Positions 1-4,926 of a stretch of DNA of 5,462 nucleotides are shown here, one piece after another; the first letter of the stretch is position 1; every line of letters begins with the position of its first letter. The stretch lies in assembly GCA_023437485.1 (NCBI GenBank), contig JAEZGB010000028.1:1-5462 (forward strand), read 5' to 3'. The notes beneath the pieces were generated by a model that saw nothing but the letters and a program-made list of their open reading frames with translations, was not told the origin of the DNA and did not search any database. A program made the position numbers and the translations under genes. The stretch is from Bacteroidota bacterium (lineage in GTDB: Bacteria > Bacteroidota > Bacteroidia > Flavobacteriales > Flavobacteriaceae).

Positions 1-292
1 CGTAAACACCGGTGGCCGCTACGGGCATATCTGGTGTGGTGGTGGCCATGAGCACCATGTCAATTTCAAGCGGGTCAATTCCGGATTTGGCAATCAGGTC
101 TTTTGCCGCGCGGATGGCCATATAAGAAGTGCCCTGCCCTTTTTCCTTGAGTAACCTGCGCTCCTTGATGCCGGTACGGGTGGTGATCCATTCGTCATTC
201 GTGTCAACCATGGTTTCCAACACCTGATTGGAAAGCACGTAGTCAGGTACAAATGCACCAACTGCCGTAATTGCGGCTGTAACTTTATTCAT
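1..292 (-). CDS. fabH: 3-oxoacyl-ACP synthase III (FabH), N-terminal part
   Basis: FabH condenses acetyl-CoA with malonyl-ACP to start type II fatty acid synthesis in the cytosol. Only the first 97 codons lie in the window, against roughly 330 for the family, and the gene continues past position 1. The protein begins MNKVTAAITAVGAFVP, the usual first beta strand of the KAS III fold. It then shows NDEWITTRTGIKERR at residues 32-46, where W35 and R39 correspond to the CoA-binding tryptophan and arginine of the family. TTTPDMPVAATGVY follows near the window edge. The catalytic cysteine lies just beyond the visible part. The ATG at 292-290 fits the family start, with no better start upstream. It follows rpmF by 157 bases, across a terminator. 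The FabH assignment rests on motif recognition and is strong. Confidence 0.95.
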   Translation of the reverse strand, partial: MNKVTAAITAVGAFVPDYVLSNQVLETMVDTNDEWITTRTGIKERRLLKEKGQGTSYMAIRAAKDLIAKSGIDPLEIDMVLMATTTPDMPVAATGVY

Positions 293-398
293 TGTAGGTT
301 TTCTTTGGATGGCCCCACTTTTAAGGGGTGGAATTTACAAAAAAATATGTAACCTGATGGCAACAAGACTTTATTTGCGCCCGTTAAAAAGAGCCAAT

Positions 399-426
399 AA
401 AAAAAACTCCCACCAGGTGAGAGTTT
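399..426 (-). terminator. Factor-independent terminator after rpmF
   Basis: Read on the minus strand, an AAACTC arm (426-421) pairs with GAGTTT (409-404). Inside it CAC pairs with GTG around a three-base CTG loop, with one mismatch (420/410). The 3' arm runs into eight T (406-399). The position, 24 bases after the rpmF stop, fits the end of the DUF177-rpmF transcript. It implies that fabH is either expressed by read-through or has its own promoter in 293-398. That stretch holds no exact TAnnTTTG box. The best I see is an imperfect TATTTTTT near 346 on the minus strand, and a short CCCC/GGGG hairpin at 313-328. Confidence 0.75.
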
Positions 427-449
427 AAAATTGCCGTGCATTTTGCCAA

Positions 450-644
450 TTAGGCAACCGCAACTTGTTTATCGATTACAACCTGGCCACGGTAGTACAT
501 TTTTCCTTCATGCCAGTATGCCCTGTGGTACAGGTGGGCCTCACCCGTGATTGGGCAAGTGGCAATTTGGGCTGCAGTGGCTTTATAGTGGGTTCTTCTC
601 TTATCTCTTCTTGTTTTGGAGACTTTTCTCTTAGGATGTGCCAT
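450..644 (-). CDS. rpmF: 50S ribosomal protein L32
   Basis: L32 is a small protein of the large ribosomal subunit. The 64-residue product starts MAHPKRKVSKTRRDKRRTHY, the highly basic N-terminus typical of bacterial L32. It continues with the central CPITGEAHLYHRAY (residues 30-43) and a C-terminal YYRGQVVIDK stretch (50-59). Many L32 proteins carry four zinc-binding cysteines. Here only C30 remains, and the other positions are T, H and similar residues, so this is a zinc-independent form. Its start is 9 bases after the DUF177 stop, so the two are almost certainly co-transcribed, as in many bacteria. A terminator follows the stop codon. Confidence 0.97.
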   Translation of the reverse strand: MAHPKRKVSKTRRDKRRTHYKATAAQIATCPITGEAHLYHRAYWHEGKMYYRGQVVIDKQVAVA

Positions 645-653
645 TTTACTATA

Positions 654-1187
654 TTATTTATCCGTTAATAGTTTTTTTAATGTGTCCCATCGGGGATCGT
701 TCTGCTCCGCTTCGGGTGGTGTTTCTTTTACCGCAAGTTCATTGAGCTTCCTGAGCGCTTCGCTGTCCAGGGTACCGTCTTTCACTCCCGGGTGCACCCT
801 TTTGTGGGGAACCGAAAGCACGATGCTCTCATACACGTACTGCGAAATATCAACCTGGTACTCGCCGTGCGGCAATATCAGCATTTCATCGCTGTCAGCA
901 TTGAATTCATCGCCAAACTTCACCACCAGCATAAACTGCCCCTTTACAGGCTGGTCATACATTTCACTGGTGAGGTCACATGGAACGGCAACAACGCCTT
1001 TGTGCTTGAAATGCAGCTCCATAAAGGTTGTTTTTTTGTCCAGCGTAAGGTTGACCTTTACGTTGGCCGCCTCAAATTCGCGGTAATCAAAACTTTCAAA
1101 AAACGCCTTATCTATCTGATATTCAAACTGGTGTTTCCCTGGCTTCAACCCGATGAACGGAATTATAAAATCGTTCAGCTTTTTCAT
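654..1187 (-). CDS. DUF177/YceD family protein, linked to 23S rRNA accumulation
   Basis: This 177-residue protein belongs to the DUF177 (YceD) family. The family is widely encoded just before rpmF, and bacterial and plastid members have been linked to 23S rRNA accumulation; the molecular mechanism is not settled. Visible family traits are the VDISQYVYESIVLSVPHKRVH block (residues 112-132) and the terminal DPRWDTLKKL (165-174), the usual YceD ending. The reading frame stays open to an ATG at 1259, which would give 201 residues. I prefer MKKLNDF at 1187 because the extra 24 residues are not family-like and an exact TAnnTTTG promoter box lies inside the extension. The stop is 9 bases before rpmF. 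Role assigned by family and neighbourhood; no active site is expected. Confidence 0.9.
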   Translation of the reverse strand: MKKLNDFIIPFIGLKPGKHQFEYQIDKAFFESFDYREFEAANVKVNLTLDKKTTFMELHFKHKGVVAVPCDLTSEMYDQPVKGQFMLVVKFGDEFNADSDEMLILPHGEYQVDISQYVYESIVLSVPHKRVHPGVKDGTLDSEALRKLNELAVKETPPEAEQNDPRWDTLKKLLTDK

Positions 1188-1218
1188 TTCACCAAAATTT
1201 GCCCTTGTTAAGGGAGCG

Positions 1219-1246
1219 CAAAGATATAAAAATATCGCAATACCAA
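1219..1246 (-). promoter_or_regulatory. Bacteroidota-type promoter for DUF177-rpmF
   Basis: On the minus strand TATCTTTG (1226-1219) is an exact TAnnTTTG -7 box. A TTGG at 1246-1243 lies about 17 bases upstream and resembles the -33 TTTG element. Transcription would start near 1212, giving a leader of about 25 bases before the ATG at 1187. The site falls in the 79-base gap after pdxA, so DUF177-rpmF can be expressed separately from pdxA. The call is by consensus match only. Confidence 0.65.
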
Positions 1247-1266
1247 GAGGGCGCGCCACTTTTTTT

Positions 1267-2316
1267 TTAGGATTGCTTGTCCCTTACTTTCAATGGCTTA
1301 TGGCTTATCTGCGCATATTGCTCGCGAGACCTGTAAATATCCAGGGCGAGGTAAATGGCTTCCACAAAAGATTGATGATCAGCAATGCCCTTACCGGCTA
1401 TGTCATAAGCAGTTCCGTGATCAGGCGAAGTGCGCACCCTGTCCAATCCGGCGGTATAATTGACTCCCTTGCCAAATGAAAGCGTTTTGAACGGGATCAG
1501 GCCCTGGTCATGATAGGCCGCAATCACTGCATCAAACTTCTCATACTGTCCGCTGCCAAAAAATCCGTCGGCGGGATAAGGGCCAAAAACAAGCATACCC
1601 GATTCAAAAAGGCGCTTGACGGCAGGCCTGATGATCTCGGCGTCTTCCCGGCCAATTACTCCGTTGTCTCCCGCATGTGGATTTAAACCCAACACGGCGA
1701 TTCGGGGTTTGTTAATGCTGAAATCCCTAATAAGCGATTTGCATACCGTCTCGATTTTTTGGCGAACCAGCGACTCGGTCAAATGCGCCGCAACCTGGTT
1801 TACCGGAATGTGGTCGGTCAAAAGCCCAACCCGAAGATTTCCGCTAACCATGAGCATCAACGCATTGCCTTCAAGTTCCTGCGCTAAATAGTCAGTATGC
1901 CCGGGGAACTTGAATTCATCTGATTGAACGTTGTTTTTGTTGATGGGCGCAGTGACCAGTACATCTACCTCGCCCTTTTTAAGCGCAGCGGTCGCGGCGG
2001 TAAAAGAACGGATGGCATACATTCCCGCCACGGGTTCTTCCTTGCCGGGATGCACTTCAACGGGTTCGCGCCAAACATTGAGCACATTGATCTTGCCCAT
2101 AACCATTTGGTCCATATGGTCAATCCCGTGCAGCATGGGCGCCGTCTCAAAGTACTTCTTCATAAAAGAAAGCACCTTGACATTGCCAAAAATAACGGGA
2201 GTGCACAGTTCCAGCATCCGCGAATCTTCAAACGCTTTGAGGATGACTTCGCCGCCAATCCCGTTCAGGTCCCCGATCGAGATGCCGACGACTATATTAT
2301 CCGTTTTCCTGGTCAT
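1267..2316 (-). CDS. pdxA: 4-hydroxythreonine-4-phosphate dehydrogenase (PdxA)
   Basis: PdxA oxidises 4-phosphohydroxy-L-threonine with NAD in the DXP-dependent route to pyridoxal 5'-phosphate, acting in the cytosol as a metal-dependent homodimer. The 349-residue length is close to the family norm (about 330-350). Motifs in order are SIGDLNGIGGEV (13-24), the Bacteroidota variant of the GDPxGIGPE start; TAPINK (122-127); GHTDYLA (139-145); GLNPHAGDNGVIG (210-222); AYHDQGLIPFK (267-277); and the C-terminal RTSPDHGTAYDIAGKG (295-310). H140, H214 and H269 match the three metal-binding histidines. The start at 2316 follows a TAnnTTTG box by about 25 bases and leaves a 45-base gap to divergent ribE. 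No hairpin terminator is obvious after the stop, so read-through into DUF177 is possible. Confidence 0.97.
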   Translation of the reverse strand: MTRKTDNIVVGISIGDLNGIGGEVILKAFEDSRMLELCTPVIFGNVKVLSFMKKYFETAPMLHGIDHMDQMVMGKINVLNVWREPVEVHPGKEEPVAGMYAIRSFTAATAALKKGEVDVLVTAPINKNNVQSDEFKFPGHTDYLAQELEGNALMLMVSGNLRVGLLTDHIPVNQVAAHLTESLVRQKIETVCKSLIRDFSINKPRIAVLGLNPHAGDNGVIGREDAEIIRPAVKRLFESGMLVFGPYPADGFFGSGQYEKFDAVIAAYHDQGLIPFKTLSFGKGVNYTAGLDRVRTSPDHGTAYDIAGKGIADHQSFVEAIYLALDIYRSREQYAQISHKPLKVRDKQS

Positions 2317-2327
2317 TTAATAATTGC

Positions 2328-2335
2328 TACTTTTG
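2328..2335 (+). promoter_or_regulatory. -7 box of the ribE promoter
   Basis: TACTTTTG is an exact match to the Bacteroidota TAnnTTTG -7 element. A TTTT at 2304-2307 lies 20 bases upstream and is a partial -33 match. The predicted start near 2341 gives a leader of about 20 bases before the ribE ATG. That is too short for an FMN riboswitch, so RFN-type control of ribE is not supported here. Confidence 0.6.
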
Positions 2336-2340
2336 ATGGG

Positions 2341-2348
2341 CAAATTTA
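2341..2348 (-). promoter_or_regulatory. -7 box of the pdxA promoter
   Basis: On the minus strand TAAATTTG is an exact TAnnTTTG -7 box. Transcription would start near 2335, about 19 bases before the pdxA ATG at 2316. No convincing -33 TTTG is seen at the expected place inside the ribE start region. The box is only 5 bases from the opposing ribE box, so the two polymerase footprints would overlap. Confidence 0.55.
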
Positions 2349-2361
2349 GCAAATAAAACAG

Positions 2362-2958
2362 ATGTTTACCGGAATTATCGAGGAGCTTGGCACCCTTAAG
2401 GCCATCCATCGCGAAGGCGGCAACCTCAACCTCAGCATTGAATCGGGCTTTGCCTCGCAGCTCAAGGTTGAGCAAAGCGTGGCACATGACGGGATTTGCC
2501 TTACCGTAACAGCGATCGAGGGCAGTTGCCACTCGGTAACCGCGATTGCCGAAACCATTCAAAAGACCACCATTGGCCATTGGAAAGTGGGCCAACACGT
2601 GAACCTTGAGCGCGGCATGAAGCTCGGGGACCGCCTTGACGGCCACATTGTGCAGGGACATGTTGACCAAACCGGAATGTGCATTGGGGTTGAAGATCAG
2701 GCCGGAAGCACAGTCTTTTCATTTTCCTTTGATCGCGAGACGGGCAATCTTACCATTCCCAAGGGGTCAATCACAATAAACGGCGTAAGCCTGACGGTGG
2801 TCGATTCCCACGAAGGCGAATTTTCGGTTGCGATTATTCCGTATACGATGGAACACACCACATTCCATCATCTGAGCCCGGGTGATTTGGTAAACCTCGA
2901 ATTTGATGTGATTGGGAAATATGTGTCGCGGTTATATTCCCGAAGCGACGATCAATAA
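2362..2958 (+). CDS. ribE: Riboflavin synthase, alpha chain
   Basis: Riboflavin synthase dismutates two 6,7-dimethyl-8-ribityllumazine molecules into riboflavin and the pyrimidine precursor, the last step of riboflavin synthesis. The 198-residue length fits the family, which is built of two lumazine-binding barrels. The first barrel runs from MFTGIIEELGTL (1-12) through DGICLTVTAIEG (43-54), with C46 in the ligand loop. The second starts around residue 97 with HIVQGHVDQTG (95-105) and carries the matching GSITINGVSLTVV loop (135-147). NLERGMKLGDRLDG (81-94) links the two. The short C-terminal helix KYVSRLY (186-192) is the trimerisation segment of the family. The start is set by the invariant MFTG. 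It has its own promoter box, is divergent from pdxA, and ends at a strong terminator. Symbol follows the B. subtilis-style name; E. coli calls it ribC. Confidence 0.97.
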   Translation: MFTGIIEELGTLKAIHREGGNLNLSIESGFASQLKVEQSVAHDGICLTVTAIEGSCHSVTAIAETIQKTTIGHWKVGQHVNLERGMKLGDRLDGHIVQGHVDQTGMCIGVEDQAGSTVFSFSFDRETGNLTIPKGSITINGVSLTVVDSHEGEFSVAIIPYTMEHTTFHHLSPGDLVNLEFDVIGKYVSRLYSRSDDQ

Positions 2959-2987
2959 AAAACCCGCCTTTAGAGCGGGTTTTTTTT
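2957..2987. terminator. Bidirectional terminator between ribE and the small envelope protein gene
   Basis: An AAAAAACCCGC arm (2957-2967) pairs perfectly with GCGGGTTTTTT (2975-2985) around a 7-base loop. The plus strand leaves a run of eight T (2980-2987) and the minus strand a run of six T. It therefore serves both converging genes. It overlaps the last two bases of the ribE stop codon, and the loop contains the stop codon of the minus-strand gene. Confidence 0.9.
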
Positions 2988-3185
2988 ATAGAGTTTTGAT
3001 TTCTGAATCGCGTAAAGCCCATAAATCAAGGAAATTGCAATAAGGAAAATCAGCCCATTGTCCACTGGCAATCCCGGCGGTGGCGGTGGCGTAGGCGGCG
3101 GAGGATCGGTTGGAGCTGCTAAACACCCTGAAAACGGCAAAAGGAGCGCAAACAGCAGAATTAAACTAATTGGGACAATTTTCAT
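2970..3185 (-). CDS. Small proline-rich envelope protein with PID-CTERM-like tail
   Basis: This 71-residue protein has three parts. Residues 1-24 look like a secretion signal: K2, a hydrophobic core ISLILLFALLLPF (6-18), then SGCLAA. C21 might be lipidated, but the -3 residue is F18, so the lipobox is poor and signal peptidase I cleavage near A23/A24 is an alternative. Residues 25-40 are a proline spacer ending PPPPPGLP. Residues 41-60 are VDNGLIFLIAISLIYGLYAI, a transmembrane segment, followed by a basic tail (K62, K64, K67, K68). Signal, PGLPVDNG, hydrophobic helix and lysine-rich end resemble the small Bacteroidota proteins annotated as PID-CTERM sorting-domain proteins, with V41 where the name gives I. 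Actual sorting is inference. The gene converges on ribE and ends inside their shared terminator. No function is known to me. Confidence 0.75.
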   Translation of the reverse strand: MKIVPISLILLFALLLPFSGCLAAPTDPPPPTPPPPPGLPVDNGLIFLIAISLIYGLYAIQKSKLYKKNPL

Positions 3186-3191
3186 AGGGTG

Positions 3192-3222
3192 TAAAAGTAA
3201 CTAAATTTTCTATTTGGCAAAA
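3192..3222 (-). promoter_or_regulatory. Promoter-like boxes for the small envelope protein gene
   Basis: On the minus strand TTTTG (3222-3218) is followed after 18 bases by TACTTTTA (3199-3192), one mismatch from TAnnTTTG. The spacing fits the Bacteroidota -33/-7 pattern. The predicted start would fall almost on the ATG at 3185, implying a leaderless or nearly leaderless message. Otherwise transcription begins farther up, for example at the box at 3350-3343. Confidence 0.4.
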
Positions 3223-3311
3223 TTTTTTGAAAAATAAAATCCCCGTATGGAGGGCGCCCGAAAAGCTTTAAAAACAATACTTAAAGCGATCAATGCACTT
3301 ATCCAAACCAT
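3210..3311 (-). CDS. Possible 33-residue hydrophobic small ORF
   Basis: I do not recognise this ORF and it may not be a gene. It runs from an ATG at 3311 to a TAG at 3212-3210. It encodes a hydrophobic start, MVWISALIALSIVF (1-14), then a basic and aromatic tail, KAFRAPSIRGFYFSKNFAK (15-33). That is the layout of a single-pass small membrane protein. A TATATTTG box at 3350-3343 would give a leader of about 26 bases, and an in-frame stop lies just upstream of the ATG. Against it: the ORF is very short, the surrounding DNA is A/T-rich so hydrophobic codons arise easily, and its 3' end overlaps the promoter boxes of the next minus-strand gene. Treat as a candidate only. Confidence 0.25.
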   Translation of the reverse strand: MVWISALIALSIVFKAFRAPSIRGFYFSKNFAK

Positions 3312-3342
3312 TATCAATCAACCCTATATAGTAGGTCGGGCG

Positions 3343-3350
3343 CAAATATA
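3343..3350 (-). promoter_or_regulatory. Minus-strand -7 box in the intergenic stretch
   Basis: TATATTTG on the minus strand is an exact TAnnTTTG match followed by GCGC, much like the DUF177 promoter (TATCTTTG then CGC). A TTTTTG at 3370-3365 lies only 14 bases upstream, shorter than the usual spacing, so the -33 part is doubtful. It could drive the candidate 33-codon ORF and supply a roughly 150-base leader for the small envelope gene. Confidence 0.4.
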
Positions 3351-3400
3351 GCAATTCATTGATTCAAAAACCGAAGAGCTTCGATATTAACGCAAAATAG

Positions 3401-3418
3401 TTCGCCGGACTGGGCGAA
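3401..3418. other. Intergenic hairpin
   Basis: TTCGCC (3401-3406) and GGCGAA (3413-3418) form a perfect six-base-pair stem around a GGACTG loop. No T run follows on the plus strand. On the minus strand CTATTTTG follows, which is too weak to call a terminator. Its role is unknown. Confidence 0.35.
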
Positions 3419-3516
3419 ACGGAAAATCTCCTGTCCAGGTCCCGCCATTTTCAGGTATGGTTCTGGTTGTTCCAATATGGGACAAAATATGCTGACGATG
3501 AATTATTTAACGATTG

Positions 3517-3551
3517 TTTTGACCCAAAGAACGTTCCTGATGTTAATTTTG
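3517..3551 (+). promoter_or_regulatory. Promoter for the radical SAM/DUF4130 pair
   Basis: TAATTTTG (3544-3551) is an exact TAnnTTTG -7 box. TTTTG (3517-3521) lies 22 bases upstream, slightly long for the -33 spacing. Transcription would start near 3557, about 13 bases before the ATG at 3570. The box lies downstream of the ATG at 3477 and so argues against that longer start. Confidence 0.5.
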
Positions 3552-3569
3552 ACGTCCCAAATCTCTCCG

Positions 3570-4826
3570 ATGCACGATAGAATCCGCGAAAAGCTTTCCA
3601 TCCTTGCCGATGCCGCCAAATACGACGTGTCCTGTTCCTCAAGCGGAAGCAACCGCAAGAACACCAATAAGGGCCTGGGCGACGCATCCGGTTCGGGGAT
3701 TTGCCATACCTACACCGAGGACGGCCGCTGCGTTTCGCTTTTAAAGATCCTGCTCACCAATCATTGTATTTTTGACTGCGCTTTTTGTGTTTCGAGAAAA
3801 AGCAATGACGTCAGGCGTGCGGCCTTTACCGTTGAGGAAGTCGTGGAACTCACGATGAATTTTTACCGCCGAAATTATATTGAAGGCTTATTCCTGAGTT
3901 CGGGGATTTTTAAGGATGCAGATTTTACAATGGAACGCCTGGTGCGGATTGTCAAAAAGCTGAGGCTGGAACACAAGTTCAACGGCTACATCCACTTAAA
4001 AACGATTCCCGGCGCGAGTCCCGAGCTTTTGAGCGAGGCAGGGCTTTACGCCGACCGCATGAGCATCAACCTGGAAATGCCCACCGAGGCAGGGCTAAAA
4101 TTGCTTGCGCCCGAGAAGTCGCACGACGAGGTCAAAAAGCCTCTCGGGTTTATACGCGACGGTATCGTAAAATTGAAGGACGAACGCAAAATCATCAGGA
4201 GTGTCCCGAAGTTTGTTCCCGCGGGCCAAAGCACCCAGATGGTGATTGGCGCCACGCCCGAGAGCGACATGGAGGTGATGTACAGCGCCGATGCCTATTA
4301 CAAAAATTACGAGCTCAAGCGCGTGTATTATTCGGGGTATATACCGATTAGCCACGATACGCGAATGCCCGTCATCGGGACGCAGCCGCCGCTTTTGCGG
4401 GAGAACCGTTTGTACCAAACCGATTGGCTGATGCGCTTCTACGGCTTTAATGTGCGCGAGATCCTCAACGAGCAAAACCCCAACCTCGATGTCGAGATTG
4501 ACCCTAAACTGAGCTGGGCATTGCGCAACATGGAGCAGTTCCCGGTAGATGTGAATACCGCCGATTACAATATGATTTTGCGCGTTCCGGGAATTGGAGT
4601 GTCGAGCGCCAAGAAAATCTGGCAGGCGCGAAAGTTTGGCAAACTCAGGAGCGACCAATTGAAAAAGCTCGGGATTGCGTGGAACCGCGCGCGGCATTTT
4701 ATTCGGTGTGCCGACAGCGTCTTTGCCCTCAACGATCCCGAAGCCGTGAAGGTCCGGGGACTGATCCTTTCTTCGAGTGCCTCGAAATACCTGGCCACAC
4801 CCCAAAATCAACTCAGCCTGTTTTGA
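3570..4826 (+). CDS. Putative DNA modification/repair radical SAM protein with C-terminal clamp-binding motif
   Basis: This 418-residue protein belongs to the radical SAM family named 'putative DNA modification/repair' (TIGR03916), whose substrate is not known to me. It starts MHDRIREKLSILADAAKYDV, followed by SCSSSGS (21-27) and GICHTYTEDGRCVSLLKILL (43-62). Next is CIFDCAFC (66-73), the CX3CX2C motif whose C66, C70 and C73 would bind the SAM-reducing 4Fe-4S cluster. The radical SAM barrel runs to about 300. Residues 328-372 form a ComEA-like helix-hairpin-helix, with VNTADY and LRVPGIG, typical of non-specific DNA binding. The last residues are QLSLF (414-418), matching the bacterial beta-clamp-binding consensus QL[SD]LF. 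C22, C45 and C54 lie before the cluster and might have a further role. The frame is open to an ATG at 3477, but 3570 fits the family and the promoter. DUF4130 follows after 100 bases. Family certain; function inferred. Confidence 0.93.
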   Translation: MHDRIREKLSILADAAKYDVSCSSSGSNRKNTNKGLGDASGSGICHTYTEDGRCVSLLKILLTNHCIFDCAFCVSRKSNDVRRAAFTVEEVVELTMNFYRRNYIEGLFLSSGIFKDADFTMERLVRIVKKLRLEHKFNGYIHLKTIPGASPELLSEAGLYADRMSINLEMPTEAGLKLLAPEKSHDEVKKPLGFIRDGIVKLKDERKIIRSVPKFVPAGQSTQMVIGATPESDMEVMYSADAYYKNYELKRVYYSGYIPISHDTRMPVIGTQPPLLRENRLYQTDWLMRFYGFNVREILNEQNPNLDVEIDPKLSWALRNMEQFPVDVNTADYNMILRVPGIGVSSAKKIWQARKFGKLRSDQLKKLGIAWNRARHFIRCADSVFALNDPEAVKVRGLILSSSASKYLATPQNQLSLF

Positions 4827-4926
4827 CCTGCGCGAGGGATGGAGGCAAGGTACCGCGTACCGCCGAGAGCCCGACCCGCACCAAATGTTGCGTAAAAATC
4901 AAATGCCCGATGCGGGGCGCGCCCAA
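4827..4926. other. GC-rich gap between the radical SAM and DUF4130 genes
   Basis: The 100 bases hold a GGTAC/GTACC hairpin (4849-4861) with a three-base CGC loop, and the perfect palindrome GGGCGCGCCC (4915-4924) immediately before the next start. Neither is followed by a T run, and no TAnnTTTG box is present. The gap therefore looks like part of one transcript. The palindrome would sit just upstream of the DUF4130 start and could affect its translation. The frame of the DUF4130 gene is open across the whole gap, with further ATGs at 4885 and 4903. Confidence 0.4.

Larger units (their letters stand above)
3186..3569. other. Intergenic stretch without a firmly supported gene
   Basis: About 380 bases separate the two divergent genes. 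The part from 3186 to about 3300 is A/T-rich on one strand and holds the promoter of the small envelope gene. A candidate 33-codon ORF (3311-3210, minus) and an exact minus-strand -7 box (3350-3343) follow. A six-base-pair hairpin lies at 3401-3418. The frame of the radical SAM gene is open back to an ATG at 3477, but that extension is not family-like and contains a promoter box. I see no tRNA, known riboswitch or repeat array here. Confidence 0.6.

Noticed and set aside
1249..1257. GGGCGCGCC shared by the pdxA-DUF177 gap and the gap before DUF4130 (4915-4923)
   Set aside because: Only two copies of a nine-base GC palindrome, with no shared flanks and different contexts; it is most likely chance.
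1924..2349. Plus-strand ORFs opposite pdxA (2349 and 2320 ends)
   Set aside because: Shadows of pdxA, whose catalytic motifs are intact on the minus strand.
2336..2361. FMN riboswitch (RFN element) ahead of ribE
   Set aside because: The leader predicted from the -7 box is only about 20 bases, and the whole intergenic gap is 45 bases, far too short.
2362..2558. Minus-strand ORFs under ribE (2670-2317 and 2558-2346)
   Set aside because: They lie wholly or mostly antisense to the well-supported riboflavin synthase and show no family features.
3240..3260. Possible minus-strand attenuator near GGGCGCCC with a following T-rich run
   Set aside because: The best stem is only three or four base pairs with a mismatch and the T run is interrupted, so it is not a credible terminator.
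4095..4811. 238-codon minus-strand ORF opposite the radical SAM gene
   Set aside because: It is long, but it is antisense to a gene whose motifs are clear. Its product shows no recognisable domain, and long antisense frames are common in this codon usage.
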